Of a DNA stretch of 64,000 nucleotides, positions 45,617-54,941 are shown piece by piece. Every line of letters starts with the position of its first letter. Position 1 is the first letter of the stretch. This DNA is from Serratia ficaria (GTDB taxonomy: Bacteria; Pseudomonadota; Gammaproteobacteria; Enterobacterales; Enterobacteriaceae). A program made the translations under genes and the position numbers. The notes under the pieces were generated by a model. That model did no database searches and was not told where the DNA came from. It was given only the letters and a program-made list of their open reading frames with translations. The stretch spans positions 682,001 through 746,000 of the forward strand of contig NZ_LT906479.1 in assembly GCF_900187015.1 (NCBI RefSeq), written 5' to 3'.

Positions 45617-47206
45617 ATGTCTCCTAGTGAATTTGCCCGCGAGGTCTCGAAAAGAAGAACCTTCGCCATCATCTCGCACCCCGATGCCGGTAAAACCACC
45701 ATTACCGAAAAAGTGTTGCTGTTCGGACAGGCGATCCAGACCGCCGGTACGGTAAAAGGCCGTGGCTCAAGCCAGCACGCCAAATCCGACTGGATGGAAA
45801 TGGAGAAGCAGCGCGGGATCTCGATCACCACCTCGGTGATGCAGTTCCCGTACCGCGACAGCCTGGTCAACCTGCTGGATACCCCGGGGCACGAAGACTT
45901 CTCCGAGGATACCTACCGCACCCTGACCGCCGTCGACTGCTGTCTGATGGTGATCGACGCCGCCAAGGGCGTTGAGGATCGTACCCGCAAGCTGATGGAA
46001 GTGACCCGTCTGCGCGACACGCCGATCCTGACCTTCATGAACAAGCTGGACCGCGATATCCGCGATCCGATGGAAGTGATGGACGAAGTCGAGCGCGAGC
46101 TGAAGATCGCCTGCTCGCCGATCACCTGGCCAATCGGCTGCGGCAAGCTGTTTAAAGGGGTTTATCATCTGTACAAGGATGAAACCTACCTGTATCAGAC
46201 CGGTAAAGGCCACACCATCCAGGAAGTGCGCATCGTCAAAGGCCTGGACAACCCGGAGCTGGATGCCGCCGTGGGCGAAGATCTGGCGGCGCAGCTGCGC
46301 GAAGAGCTGGAGCTGGTGCAGGGCGCGTCGCACGAATTCGATCGGGAAGCCTTCCTGAGCGGCGATCTGACGCCGGTGTTCTTCGGCACCGCGCTGGGCA
46401 ACTTCGGCGTGGATCACATGCTGGACGGCCTGGTGGCCTGGGCGCCTGCGCCGATGCCGCGTAAAACCGACACCCGTGAAGTGACCGCCTCTGAAGAGAA
46501 ATTCACCGGCTTCGTGTTCAAGATCCAGGCCAATATGGATCCCAAGCACCGTGACCGCGTGGCCTTTATGCGCGTGGTGTCCGGCCGTTACGAAAAAGGC
46601 ATGAAGCTGCGCCAGGTGCGCACCGGCAAAGACGTGGTGATTTCCGACGCGCTGACCTTTATGGCCGGCGACCGTTCGCACGTGGAAGAAGCTTACCCGG
46701 GCGACATCATCGGTCTGCACAACCACGGCACCATTCAGATCGGCGACACCTTCACCCAGGGCGAAGACATGAAGTTCACCGGCATTCCGAACTTTGCCCC
46801 TGAGCTGTTCCGCCGCATTCGCCTGCGCGATCCGCTGAAGCAAAAACAGCTGCTGAAAGGCCTGGTGCAGCTGTCTGAAGAGGGCGCGGTGCAGGTGTTC
46901 CGCCCGATCGCCAACAACGATCTGATCGTTGGCGCGGTCGGCGTGCTGCAGTTCGACGTGGTGGTGGCGCGACTGAAGAGCGAATACAACGTGGAAGCGC
47001 TGTATGAGTCGGTCAACGTGTCGACCGCGCGCTGGGTCGAGTGCAGCGACGTGAAAAAATTCGAAGAGTTCAAGCGCAAAAACGAGCTGAACCTGGCGTT
47101 GGACGGCGGGGACAATCTGTCCTACATCGCGCCGACCATGGTTAACCTCAACCTGACGCAGGATCGTTATCCGGAAGTGGTGTTCCGCAAAACGCGCGAA
47201 CACTAA
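45617..47206 (+). CDS. prfC: peptide chain release factor 3
   Basis: This 529-residue translational GTPase has G1 [10 protein letters not shown]2 [10 protein letters not shown]3 DTPGHEDF and G4 NKLD and matches E. coli RF3 in length and end (KTREH). It releases RF1/RF2 from the ribosome. ATG 45617 is chosen by alignment; a longer frame runs back to 45503. Confidence 0.97.
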   Translation: MSPSEFAREVSKRRTFAIISHPDAGKTTITEKVLLFGQAIQTAGTVKGRGSSQHAKSDWMEMEKQRGISITTSVMQFPYRDSLVNLLDTPGHEDFSEDTYRTLTAVDCCLMVIDAAKGVEDRTRKLMEVTRLRDTPILTFMNKLDRDIRDPMEVMDEVERELKIACSPITWPIGCGKLFKGVYHLYKDETYLYQTGKGHTIQEVRIVKGLDNPELDAAVGEDLAAQLREELELVQGASHEFDREAFLSGDLTPVFFGTALGNFGVDHMLDGLVAWAPAPMPRKTDTREVTASEEKFTGFVFKIQANMDPKHRDRVAFMRVVSGRYEKGMKLRQVRTGKDVVISDALTFMAGDRSHVEEAYPGDIIGLHNHGTIQIGDTFTQGEDMKFTGIPNFAPELFRRIRLRDPLKQKQLLKGLVQLSEEGAVQVFRPIANNDLIVGAVGVLQFDVVVARLKSEYNVEALYESVNVSTARWVECSDVKKFEEFKRKNELNLALDGGDNLSYIAPTMVNLNLTQDRYPEVVFRKTREH

Positions 47207-47216
47207 GGCTAGCGCG

Positions 47217-47240
47217 GGGCGCCTCAGGGCGCCCTGTTTT
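47217..47240 (+). terminator. prfC terminator
   Basis: GGGCGCC (47217-47223) and GGCGCCC (47228-47234) form a 7-bp stem with loop TCAG, followed by TGTTTTCAT. Confidence 0.75.
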
Positions 47241-47414
47241 CATCCCGCTAATTAATTAACCCCTCTCACCTGTCTTCCCCTGTCTTGCCGTCGCCTGGCG
47301 GCGCCCGGCATCGGCTGCAATTTTCGCCCTATGGTCTATATTTAACAGGGTACGTCGCGCAGACTAAGATTAAATCACTGCTATTTTTTAATTACTCAGC
47401 AAGTTATTCGGTCG

Positions 47415-47432
47415 TGTTGTCAATCGGCGACA
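47415..47432 (+). promoter_or_regulatory. GlrR-like enhancer site 1 upstream of osmY
   Basis: TGTT-N10-GACA fits the GlrR consensus TGTC-N10-GACA with one mismatch. It contains GTCAATCGGCGAC, repeated exactly at 47494. It lies about 175 bp upstream of the predicted sigma-54 start. Confidence 0.55.
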
Positions 47433-47489
47433 TATTGTTTCCTTTAAAATCAAAGAGATAACAAAATCACTGCGCAGAGGGGAAATGAC

Positions 47490-47507
47490 TGTCGTCAATC
47501 GGCGACG
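47490..47507 (+). promoter_or_regulatory. GlrR-like enhancer site 2 upstream of osmY
   Basis: TGTC-N10-GACG fits TGTC-N10-GACA with one mismatch and shares the 13-bp core with site 1. It lies about 100 bp upstream of the predicted start, a usual place for sigma-54 activators. Confidence 0.55.
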
Positions 47508-47569
47508 GTTTTTAGCCTGAATAATGTGCGAATTTTATTTTTGTATTGATTTTTAAAGGTTTTTTTAGA

Positions 47570-47587
47570 TTGGCACAGGCATTGCAA
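47570..47587 (+). promoter_or_regulatory. sigma-54 promoter upstream of osmY
   Basis: TTGGCACAGGCATTGCAA has TGGCAC and TTGCA with the invariant GG (47572-47573) and GC (47584-47585) separated by exactly 10 bp, the -24/-12 form. It predicts a start near 47597 and a leader of about 110 bases before osmY. Confidence 0.7.
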
Positions 47588-47705
47588 TAGTCTTGGCGTG
47601 AACGTTTTATTGTATAGAAATCGTGAAGTGTTTACCGAATGGGCCGCGTTATGGCGGCTGCAGGAGCCCAGCCTGTTTGGGCTTCACAACAAAAGGAAGA
47701 GATCG

Positions 47706-48320
47706 ATGAAAAATACTAAATTTGCACAATCGCTGATGGCTGTCGTTTTGGGTTCCGTTCTGGTGAGCGGCAGCGCGCTGGCTGAAGACGGCTTGCTCAA
47801 CAAAGCATCAAGCGCCGCTGATAGTGCGGGTGCCAAAATCGATAGCTCCATGAAAAAAGTCGACGGCTACATGGATGACAGCGCAACAACGGCTAAAGTT
47901 AAAAGTGCCCTGGTCGATGATAACACCATCAAAAGCACCGACATTTCGGTGAAAACCGAACAAGGCGTGGTTACCCTGAGCGGTTTCGTCGGCAGCCAGG
48001 CGCAGGCCGAGCACGCGGTTGAAGTGGCCGGCAAAGTGGAAGGCGTCAAGTCCGTCAGCGACAAGCTGCACGTGAAAGACGAAGCCAAGCAGTCCGTGAA
48101 GGCGTATGCGGGCGATACCGCGACCACCAGCGAACTGAAAGCCAAACTGCTGGCCGATGACATCGTGCCTTCACGCAACGTGAAAGTGGAAACCACCGAC
48201 GGCGTGGTGCAGCTTTCCGGCGAAGTGAAAACTCAGGCGCAGTCCGAGCGTGCGGAAAGCATCGCCAAAGCGATCGACGGCGTGAAAAGCGTGAAGAACG
48301 ATCTGGCGGTGAAGCCTTAA
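47706..48320 (+). CDS. osmY: periplasmic BON-domain protein OsmY
   Basis: This 204-residue protein has a signal peptide ending SGSALA before EDGLL and two BON domains (about residues 55-120 and 135-202), each with the [17 protein letters not shown] or [17 protein letters not shown] pattern. It is an osmotically induced periplasmic chaperone that binds membranes. ATG 47706 follows AAGGAAGAGATCG. Upstream signals suggest sigma-54 control in addition to any sigma-S promoter. Confidence 0.94.
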   Translation: MKNTKFAQSLMAVVLGSVLVSGSALAEDGLLNKASSAADSAGAKIDSSMKKVDGYMDDSATTAKVKSALVDDNTIKSTDISVKTEQGVVTLSGFVGSQAQAEHAVEVAGKVEGVKSVSDKLHVKDEAKQSVKAYAGDTATTSELKAKLLADDIVPSRNVKVETTDGVVQLSGEVKTQAQSERAESIAKAIDGVKSVKNDLAVKP

Positions 48321-48352
48321 TATTGGCCGGCATGCGCAACGACAAGCACTAA

Positions 48353-48383
48353 ATTCCGGGCCGGCCCTGCGCCGGCCCGGAAT
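48353..48383 (+). terminator. strong hairpin after osmY
   Basis: ATTCCGGGCCGGC pairs perfectly with GCCGGCCCGGAAT, 13 bp with a 5-nt loop. No T run follows, so it may protect mRNA or terminate with help. Confidence 0.6.
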
Positions 48384-48477
48384 GCACCACCAAAAAAAGA
48401 ACTGACCCGCAGCCCGTTGCCGCCCTGTGAAGGGCGCAGGTTGCGATGTGTTTTTTCACTATGGTAAGGAGAGGCTT

Positions 48478-48639
48478 ATGTTTCGTTGGGGCATTATCTT
48501 TTTAGTTATCGCACTGATCGCGGCGGCATTGGGGTTCGGTACGCTGGCGGGGACCGCCGCCTGGGCCGCGAAAATCGTGTTCGTCGTGGGTATCATCCTG
48601 TTCCTGGTCAGCCTGTTTACCGGCCGCCGACGTCCTTAG
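48478..48639 (+). CDS. ytjA: DUF1328 small membrane protein YtjA
   Basis: This 53-residue protein, [20 protein letters not shown] to the terminal GRRRP, is nearly identical to E. coli YtjA and has two membrane segments. AAGGAGAGG precedes ATG 48478. Its role is unknown; it commonly travels with osmY. Confidence 0.93.
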   Translation: MFRWGIIFLVIALIAAALGFGTLAGTAAWAAKIVFVVGIILFLVSLFTGRRRP

Positions 48640-48696
48640 CTTTCCTTCAAAGTGTAACAAAGCTTAATTCCTTTTCCCGCAGTAGGGAGGCAAGTC

Positions 48697-48882
48697 ATGA
48701 ACAGCGACATCATTCTCGGACGCTGGAAACAGCTGAAAGGCCAGGTATGGCAGGCATGGGCGGAGTGGTCCGGCAGTGATTGCGCCTGGCTGACCGGCAG
48801 CAATGACTTCCTCTCTGGCGTACTGCAAGAGGATTACGGAAGAGAGCAAGACGCGGTATCCTCGGAGAAAACGTCTCACTGA
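48697..48882 (+). CDS. CsbD-like small stress protein
   Basis: This 61-residue hydrophilic protein has GRWKQLKGQVWQAWAEWSG, close to the WKQxKGxVxExWG signature of CsbD/YjbJ proteins, then DFLSGVLQEDYG matching the second conserved half. AGGGAGG precedes the ATG. Such proteins are general stress induced; function unknown. Confidence 0.75.
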   Translation: MNSDIILGRWKQLKGQVWQAWAEWSGSDCAWLTGSNDFLSGVLQEDYGREQDAVSSEKTSH

Positions 48883-48892
48883 GGAAGCAGCG

Positions 48893-50014
48893 TTGGGATA
48901 CAGAATACCCATCACGCTCGGCAATATAGAACCGCTGGCGTATAAACCTTACCGGCCCGGCAAGATGGCGCTGGTATGTGAAGGGGGCGGGCAGCGCGGG
49001 ATATTTACCGCCGGCGTGCTGGACGAGTTCCAGCGAGCCCGCTTTAACCCCTTCGATCTGATGATCGGCACCTCCGCCGGCGCGCAAAATCTGTCGGCTT
49101 ACGTCTGCGGGCAGATGGGCTATGCGCGGCGGGTGATCACCCGCTACACCACCTCGGCCCAATTCTTTAACCCGCTGCGCTTCGTGCGCGGCGGGCACCT
49201 GATCGATCTCGACTGGCTGGTCGACATTACCTCGCAGCAGCTGCCGCTGGCGATGGACGTGGCGGAAAAGCAGCTGATCGACGGGCGTGAATTCTTGATG
49301 TGCGCCTGCCGCAGCGACGACTTCGCACCGACCTACCTGCCGGCGCAGCGCGACAGCTGGCTGCCGGCCATCAAGGCTTCCAGCGCCATTCCCGGCTTTT
49401 ACCGCCTCGGGGTGGAGCTGGACGGCGTCAGCTATCAGGACGGCGGCATCAGCGATGCGATCCCGGTCGAAGAGGCCTATCGCCGCGGCGCCGACACCAT
49501 CGTGGTGATCCGCACCGTGCCCTCGCAGATGTACTATACGCCGCAGTGGATGAAGCGCATGGAGCACTGGCTGAGCGAGAGCAGCCTGCAGCAGATGGTG
49601 CGCATCCTGCAGCATCACGAGCAAAGCTACCACCGCATCCAGCAGTTTATCGAGAAGCCGCCGGGCAAGCTGCGCATCTTCGAAATATTCCCGCCGAAGC
49701 CGCTGGCCAGCAACGCGTTGGGCAGCCGGCTGACCTCGCTCAACCAGGATTACCACCTGGGGCGCCGCTGCGGCCGCTACTTCCTGGCGACCGTCGGCCA
49801 CTGGCTGCTGGAGCAGGAAAAACTGGACGGCATGAAGGTGAAAAAGGCGCTGTCGCGTCGGCTGATCCAACCGGAAAATGTCAGGATGCCTTCGCCGATC
49901 GTCACCGATATCAACCTGCCGCACGATCTTGCCGCGCAGCCGGAAGCCAATCTGGCGGCGCCGAAAATCATCCTGCCGGGCGATCTGCCGCCGGGGGAAG
50001 GGGGCGCCCTGTGA
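48893..50014 (+). CDS. yjjU: patatin-like phospholipase YjjU
   Basis: This 373-residue protein has the patatin oxyanion loop CEGGGQRGIFTAGVL, the nucleophile GTSAG and the Asp of DGGISDAIP, forming a Ser-Asp dyad. TTG 48893 is chosen because the protein then starts GYRIPITLGNI like E. coli YjjU, with GAGG upstream. It is translationally coupled to yjjV (GTGA). Confidence 0.92.
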   Translation: MGYRIPITLGNIEPLAYKPYRPGKMALVCEGGGQRGIFTAGVLDEFQRARFNPFDLMIGTSAGAQNLSAYVCGQMGYARRVITRYTTSAQFFNPLRFVRGGHLIDLDWLVDITSQQLPLAMDVAEKQLIDGREFLMCACRSDDFAPTYLPAQRDSWLPAIKASSAIPGFYRLGVELDGVSYQDGGISDAIPVEEAYRRGADTIVVIRTVPSQMYYTPQWMKRMEHWLSESSLQQMVRILQHHEQSYHRIQQFIEKPPGKLRIFEIFPPKPLASNALGSRLTSLNQDYHLGRRCGRYFLATVGHWLLEQEKLDGMKVKKALSRRLIQPENVRMPSPIVTDINLPHDLAAQPEANLAAPKIILPGDLPPGEGGAL

Positions 50015-50793
50015 ACCGCGAGTTTACCGACACCCATTGCCATTTCGACTTCCCGCCGTTTAGCGGGCGGGAGGCCGAAAGCCTGGCGTTGGCCGCGCAG
50101 GCCGGGGTGCGGAAAATTATCGTGCCGACGGTCACCGCCGAGCGGTTTGCGCGGGTGCTGACGCTGGCGCAGGATCATCCGCCGCTGTTCGCCGCGCTGG
50201 GCCTGCACCCGCTGTATATCGCCCAGCATGGTGAACCGCAGCTGGAACAGCTGGCGGCGCTGCTGGCCAGCCGACCGCCCAAGCTGGTGGCGGTGGGGGA
50301 GATAGGCCTCGACCTGTATATGGAAAACCCGCAGTTCGAGCGCCAGTGGGGGCTGTTGCAGGCCCAGCTGAAGCTGGCGAAGCAGCATGACCTGCCGGTG
50401 ATCCTGCATTCCCGCCGCACGCACGATCGGCTGGCGGCGTTGTTGCGCCAGGCGCAGCTGCCGCGCCGCGGCGTGGTGCACGGCTTCGCCGGCAGCCTGT
50501 CGCAGGCGCAGGCGTTCGTTCGTTTGGGCTATCGCATCGGCGTGGGCGGCACCATCAGCTACCCGCGGGCGCAGAAAACCCGCGGGGTGATGGCGCAGCT
50601 GCCGTTGAGCGCGCTGCTGCTGGAAACCGACGCGCCGGACATGCCGTTGGCCGGCTATCAGGGGCAGCCGAACCGCCCCGAACGCGCGGCGGAAGTGTTT
50701 CAGGTATTGTGCGGCCTGCGGCCCGAACCGGCCGACGAGATAGCCGACGCTTTGCAACGCAATGCCCAGGCGTTGTTCGATTTCCCCGTCTAA
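50011..50793 (+). CDS. yjjV: TatD family metallohydrolase YjjV
   Basis: This 260-residue TatD-type metal-dependent hydrolase (putative 3-prime to 5-prime nuclease) has DTHCHFDFPPF, the metal-binding GEIGLDLY and HSRRTHDRLA, and ETDAPDMPL. It starts at GTG 50011 overlapping the yjjU stop. Confidence 0.93.
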   Translation: MNREFTDTHCHFDFPPFSGREAESLALAAQAGVRKIIVPTVTAERFARVLTLAQDHPPLFAALGLHPLYIAQHGEPQLEQLAALLASRPPKLVAVGEIGLDLYMENPQFERQWGLLQAQLKLAKQHDLPVILHSRRTHDRLAALLRQAQLPRRGVVHGFAGSLSQAQAFVRLGYRIGVGGTISYPRAQKTRGVMAQLPLSALLLETDAPDMPLAGYQGQPNRPERAAEVFQVLCGLRPEPADEIADALQRNAQALFDFPV

Positions 50794-50804
50794 ACCCCTC
50801 ATAA

Positions 50805-50820
50805 TGTGATGCAGGTCACG
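50805..50820 (+). promoter_or_regulatory. CRP site 2 of the nupC promoter
   Basis: TGTGATGCAGGTCACG has nine of ten CRP core bases. It is centred about 92 bp before the predicted start and exactly 52 bp from site 1. Confidence 0.65.
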
Positions 50821-50856
50821 TTATAAGATTTTCATTTGCTTCCTGTTGTATGCATT

Positions 50857-50872
50857 TGTGACATAAATCGGG
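50857..50872 (+). promoter_or_regulatory. CRP site 1 of the nupC promoter
   Basis: TGTGACATAAATCGGG has a perfect left half and a poor right half. It is centred about 40 bp before the predicted start. Confidence 0.5.
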
Positions 50873-50892
50873 GCGGGTGAGCGCTCGCTCAG

Positions 50893-50898
50893 TATAAT
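50893..50898 (+). promoter_or_regulatory. nupC -10 element
   Basis: TATAAT, a perfect -10, has no good -35, as expected for a CRP-activated promoter. Confidence 0.6.
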
Positions 50899-50978
50899 CG
50901 CGCCCGTATAACGCCTTTCAGCAGACCTCTCGCAATGAGCAGGGATGCATTTCATTTTTCGCAACAGGGATACTTTTC

Positions 50979-52256
50979 ATGCAACTCATCATGAGCCTGG
51001 TCGGCATGGCGGTGCTTATTGCCATCGCGGTGCTGTTGTCCAGCAACCGGCGCGCCATCAACATGCGCACCGTGGTCTGGGCGTTCGTCATTCAGATCGC
51101 CATCGGCGCGCTGGTGCTGTATGTGCCGGTCGGCCGCAGCATGCTCGGCGGCATGTCGGCCGGGGTGGCCAACGTGATCGCCTACGGCAATCAGGGCATT
51201 TCGTTCATCTTCGGCGGGCTGGTCTCCGACAAAATGTTCGAGGTGTTCGGCGGCGGCGGCTTCGTCTTCGCGCTGCGCGTTCTGCCGGTGATCGTGTTCT
51301 TCTCCTCGCTGATCGCGGTGCTTTACTACCTGGGCATCATGCAGCTGGTGATCCGCGTCCTGGGCGGCGGCCTGCAGAAGCTGCTGGGCACGTCGCGCAC
51401 CGAGTCGCTGTCGGCGACCGCCAATATCTTCGTCGGTCAAACCGAAGCGCCGCTGGTGGTTCGCCCGTATATCGCCACCATGACCCAGTCCGAGCTGTTT
51501 GCCGTCATGTGCGGCGGCCTGGCTTCGGTGGCCGGTTCGGTGCTGGCGGGCTATGCCCAGATGGGGGTGCCGCTGGAGTACCTGATCGCCGCTTCGTTCA
51601 TGGCCGCGCCGGGCGGGCTGCTGTTCGCCAAGCTGATGGTGCCGGAAACCGAAAAGACCCATGACAAAGACGATGCGATGAAGCTGATCGCCGAAGAGGA
51701 CCGCCCGGCCAACGTGATCGACGCGGCGGCTTCCGGCGCGGCTTCCGGCATGCAGCTGGCGCTGAACGTCGGCGCGATGCTGCTGGCGTTCATCGCCCTG
51801 ATCGCCCTGCTGAACGGCATTCTCGGCGGCATCGGCGGCTGGTTCGACTACCCGCAGCTGTCGCTTGAGCTGCTGCTCGGCTGGCTGTTCTCACCGATCG
51901 CTTTCCTGATCGGCGTGCCCTGGAGCGAAGCGATGACCGCCGGCTCGTTTATCGGCCAGAAAATTATCGTCAACGAATTCGTCGCCTACATGAACTTCGG
52001 CGCCTATCTGCGCCCTGACGAGGTGGTGGCGGCCGAGGGGCTGCAGGTGCTGTCTGCCCATACCAAGGCGATCATCTCCTTCGCGCTGTGCGGCTTCGCC
52101 AACCTGTCGTCGGTGGCCATTTTGCTGGGCGGCCTGGGCAGCATGGCGCCCAGCCGTCGCCACGACATCGCGCGCTTCGGCCTGAAAGCGGTGGTGGCCG
52201 GCACGCTCTCCAACCTGATGAGCGCCACTATCGCCGGGTTCTTTTTGGCGCTGTAA
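50979..52256 (+). CDS. NupC-type concentrative nucleoside transporter
   Basis: This 425-residue CNT-family protein imports nucleosides with protons. It shows [23 protein letters not shown], the conserved SVTAxxxFxGQTEAPL-type stretch as [17 protein letters not shown], and GALGSVAGSV-like residues as [14 protein letters not shown]. It lies directly before deoC, so uptake and breakdown of nucleosides are neighbours. In E. coli K-12 yjjI and yjjW occupy this place. Confidence 0.92.
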   Translation: MQLIMSLVGMAVLIAIAVLLSSNRRAINMRTVVWAFVIQIAIGALVLYVPVGRSMLGGMSAGVANVIAYGNQGISFIFGGLVSDKMFEVFGGGGFVFALRVLPVIVFFSSLIAVLYYLGIMQLVIRVLGGGLQKLLGTSRTESLSATANIFVGQTEAPLVVRPYIATMTQSELFAVMCGGLASVAGSVLAGYAQMGVPLEYLIAASFMAAPGGLLFAKLMVPETEKTHDKDDAMKLIAEEDRPANVIDAAASGAASGMQLALNVGAMLLAFIALIALLNGILGGIGGWFDYPQLSLELLLGWLFSPIAFLIGVPWSEAMTAGSFIGQKIIVNEFVAYMNFGAYLRPDEVVAAEGLQVLSAHTKAIISFALCGFANLSSVAILLGGLGSMAPSRRHDIARFGLKAVVAGTLSNLMSATIAGFFLAL

Positions 52257-52345
52257 GCTAAACTCTCAAAAACGCGGGCGTGCGCTGCGCGCCCGTGATC
52301 TTCAGCGGTTTCTTTAGCGAATTTGTGAACGATATCGCGTTATTT

Positions 52346-52361
52346 TGTGATGCTCTTCACA
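52346..52361 (+). promoter_or_regulatory. CRP site 2 of the deoC promoter
   Basis: TGTGATGCTCTTCACA is a perfect CRP core centred about 93 bp before the predicted start. A further TGTGA lies at 52324. Confidence 0.75.
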
Positions 52362-52397
52362 TATAATTCCATCCTGTTACAGTGCTATTTCATATGG

Positions 52398-52413
52398 TGT
52401 GACGCCTAACGCG
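52398..52413 (+). promoter_or_regulatory. CRP site 1 of the deoC promoter
   Basis: TGTGACGCCTAACGCG has a perfect left half and a weak right half. It is centred 52 bp from site 2 and about 41 bp before the predicted start. Confidence 0.5.
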
Positions 52414-52434
52414 AATTGCCCCGGGCGATCCGGT

Positions 52435-52440
52435 TAAAAT
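52435..52440 (+). promoter_or_regulatory. deoC -10 element
   Basis: TAAAAT is placed so that both CRP boxes fall at the deoP2 distances. The transcript would have a leader of about 135 bases before deoC. The rest of the 327-bp nupC-deoC gap shows no gene. Confidence 0.5.
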
Positions 52441-52583
52441 AGCTATTACTGGCCAGCCGCATCGCGGGTGGCTCTGTGCGGTGAGAAGGATCTCAGTTGC
52501 CGCCGCGGGAATCCGTTCCCCAGCGCTATCTTCATGGAACCAAGTCCGCTCGCCAACATCCAGGTTCTCAGTTGGAGAGTTTT

Positions 52584-53363
52584 ATGACCGAACTAACCGC
52601 AGCAGCGCAACGTGCGCTGAATTTAATGGATTTAACCACGCTGAATGACGACGACACCGATGAGAAAGTGATCGCGCTCTGTCGTCAGGCCAACAGCCCG
52701 GCCGGCCACACCGCGGCCATCTGCATTTACCCGCGTTTTATCCCGGTGGCGCGCAAGGCGCTGCGCGAGCAGGGCACGCCGGACATCCGCATTGCGACCG
52801 TGACCAACTTCCCGCATGGCAACGACGATATCGACATCGCGCTGGCCGAAACCCGCGCGGCGATCGCCTACGGCGCGGATGAAGTGGACGTGGTGTTCCC
52901 CTACCGCGCGCTGATCGCCGGCAACGAGCAGGTGGGCTTCGAGCTGGTCAAGCAGTGCAAACAAGCCTGCCAGGCGGCCAACGTGCTGCTGAAAGTGATC
53001 ATCGAGACCGGCGAGCTGAAGCGGGCCGATTTGATCCGTAAAGCGTCCGAAATCGCCATCAACGCCGGCGCCGATTTTATCAAGACCTCCACCGGCAAGG
53101 TGCCGGTCAACGCCACGCTGGAAAGCGCCGAGCTGATGATGTCGGCGATCCGCGATCTGGGCGTGGCGGAAACGGTCGGCTTCAAGCCGGCCGGCGGCGT
53201 GCGCAGCGCGGAGGACGCGCTGCACTATCTGCAACTTGCCGATCGTATTCTGGGTGAAGGCTGGGCCGATGCGCGGCATTTCCGCTTCGGCGCGTCCAGC
53301 CTGTTGGCCAGCCTGCTGACCACCCTGGGCCACCGCGCTCAGGCCGGCGGCGGCGGCTACTGA
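52584..53363 (+). CDS. deoC: deoxyribose-phosphate aldolase
   Basis: This 259-residue class I aldolase splits deoxyribose-5-phosphate to glyceraldehyde-3-phosphate and acetaldehyde. The Schiff-base Lys is in [11 protein letters not shown] and the second Lys in [12 protein letters not shown] 52584 follows GGAGAG; an upstream extension from 52497 is not supported. Confidence 0.97.
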   Translation: MTELTAAAQRALNLMDLTTLNDDDTDEKVIALCRQANSPAGHTAAICIYPRFIPVARKALREQGTPDIRIATVTNFPHGNDDIDIALAETRAAIAYGADEVDVVFPYRALIAGNEQVGFELVKQCKQACQAANVLLKVIIETGELKRADLIRKASEIAINAGADFIKTSTGKVPVNATLESAELMMSAIRDLGVAETVGFKPAGGVRSAEDALHYLQLADRILGEGWADARHFRFGASSLLASLLTTLGHRAQAGGGGY

Positions 53364-53432
53364 TCGATTCCGATGGCCGGGCGCCGCGTGGCGCCTGCCT
53401 TCATCCGATTCTAGGTTACACAGGGGGATGCC

Positions 53433-54755
53433 TTGTTCCTGGCACAAGAAATAATTCGTAAAAAACGCGACGGCCAGCCGTTGAGCGAAGCCGAGATCCG
53501 TTTTTTCATCAACGGCATCCGCGATAACGCGGTGTCCGAAGGGCAGATCGCCGCGCTGGCGATGACCATTTATTTCCACGACATGACCATGCCGGAGCGC
53601 GTGGCGCTCACCATGGCGATGCGCGACTCCGGCACCGTGCTGGACTGGAAGAGCCTGTCGCTGAACGGCCCGATCGTCGATAAACACTCGACCGGCGGCG
53701 TGGGCGACGTCACTTCGCTGATGCTCGGCCCGATGGTGGCGGCCTGCGGCGGTTATGTGCCGATGATCTCCGGCCGCGGCCTGGGCCATACCGGCGGCAC
53801 GCTGGACAAGCTGGAGGCGATCCCGGGCTTCAACATCTTCCCGGACGACAACGCCTTCCGCAAAATCATTCAGGACGTGGGCGTGGCGATCATCGGCCAG
53901 ACCAGCTCGCTGGCGCCGGCGGACAAGCGCTTCTACGCCACCCGCGACATTACCGCCACCGTGGATTCCATTCCGCTGATCACCGCCTCTATTCTGGCGA
54001 AGAAGCTGGCGGAAGGCCTGGATGCGCTGGTGATGGACGTGAAGGTCGGCTCCGGCGCCTTTATGCCAACCTATGCGGCTTCGCAGGATCTGGCGCAGGC
54101 GATCGTTGGCGTGGCCAACGGCGCAGGCTGCAAAACCACCGCGCTGCTGACCGACATGAACCAGGTGCTGGCGTCCAGCGCCGGCAACGCGGTGGAGGTG
54201 CGCGAAGCGGTGCGTTTCCTGACCGGCGAATACCGCAACCCGCGCCTGCTGGAAGTGACCCTGGCGCTGTGCGTGGAGATGCTGCTGTCCGGCGGGCTGG
54301 CGAAAGACGACGCCGATGCGCGCGCCAAGCTGCAGGCGGTGCTGGACAACGGCAAGGCGGCGGAGGTGTTTGGCCGCATGGTGGCGGCGCAGCAGGGCCC
54401 GGCGGATTTCGTCGAGCGTTACGACAGCTACCTGCCGGCGGCGACCCTCAGCAAGCCGGTTTACGCCGAGAAGCCGGGCATCATCAGCGCGATGGATACC
54501 CGGGCGCTGGGCATGGCGGTGGTGTCGCTGGGGGGCGGGCGCCGCCGCGCGACCGACAATATCGATTACAGCGTCGGCCTGACCGAGATGGCGCGCCTGG
54601 GCGACAACCTGGATACCCGGCAGCCGTTGGCGGTGATCCACGCCAACGACGAAGAGAGCTGGCAGCAGGCGGCCGAAGCGGTGCGCGGCGCCATGACGCT
54701 GAGCGACAACGCGCCCGAAGCGACGCCGGTAGTTTACAAACGAGTGTCGGAATAA
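53433..54755 (+). CDS. deoA: thymidine phosphorylase
   Basis: This 440-residue enzyme starts at TTG 53433, as in E. coli, with GGGGGA upstream. It carries the signature [20 protein letters not shown] and [15 protein letters not shown]. It cleaves thymidine with phosphate. A 127-bp repeat separates it from deoB. Confidence 0.97.
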   Translation: MFLAQEIIRKKRDGQPLSEAEIRFFINGIRDNAVSEGQIAALAMTIYFHDMTMPERVALTMAMRDSGTVLDWKSLSLNGPIVDKHSTGGVGDVTSLMLGPMVAACGGYVPMISGRGLGHTGGTLDKLEAIPGFNIFPDDNAFRKIIQDVGVAIIGQTSSLAPADKRFYATRDITATVDSIPLITASILAKKLAEGLDALVMDVKVGSGAFMPTYAASQDLAQAIVGVANGAGCKTTALLTDMNQVLASSAGNAVEVREAVRFLTGEYRNPRLLEVTLALCVEMLLSGGLAKDDADARAKLQAVLDNGKAAEVFGRMVAAQQGPADFVERYDSYLPAATLSKPVYAEKPGIISAMDTRALGMAVVSLGGGRRRATDNIDYSVGLTEMARLGDNLDTRQPLAVIHANDEESWQQAAEAVRGAMTLSDNAPEATPVVYKRVSE

Positions 54756-54801
54756 GTATTACCTTTACCACATTTATAGCGGCAGCAAAACTCGCTGCCA
54801 C

Positions 54802-54928
54802 TATACCCAATGGATTTCAAGATGCAGGTAGGCGGTAACTGAAGGAATCCCCAGTCACTTGGTGAACCAAGTGACTGGGGTGAGTGAAGGCAACCAACAC
54901 CCCTGCGGCTTGAAAGACGACGGGTATA
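54802..54928. repeat. palindromic MITE-like repeat between deoA and deoB
   Basis: The 127-bp element is bounded by TATACCC and GGGTATA, has imperfect long arms (ATGCAGGTAGGCGGTAAC on the left, CAACACCCCTGCGGCTTGAA on the right) and a central hairpin CCCAGTCACTTGG/CCAAGTGACTGGG (within 54849-54880). It has no coding capacity. It lies inside the deo operon and would fold as RNA between two cistrons. Shortened relatives are at 4671 and 19265. Confidence 0.8.
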
Positions 54929-54941
54929 CAGGAGAGCACAG

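Larger units (their letters stand above)
47241..47705 (+). promoter_or_regulatory. AT-rich osmY upstream region
   Basis: These 465 bp contain no credible gene. They are much more AT-rich than the rest of the backbone and hold two copies of a 13-bp direct repeat and a sigma-54 promoter, listed separately. Confidence 0.75.

Noticed and set aside
52632..54641. 669-codon minus-strand frame
   Set aside because: It is a shadow of deoC and deoA, with low-complexity His/Arg/Gln/Ala composition and no ribosome-binding site.
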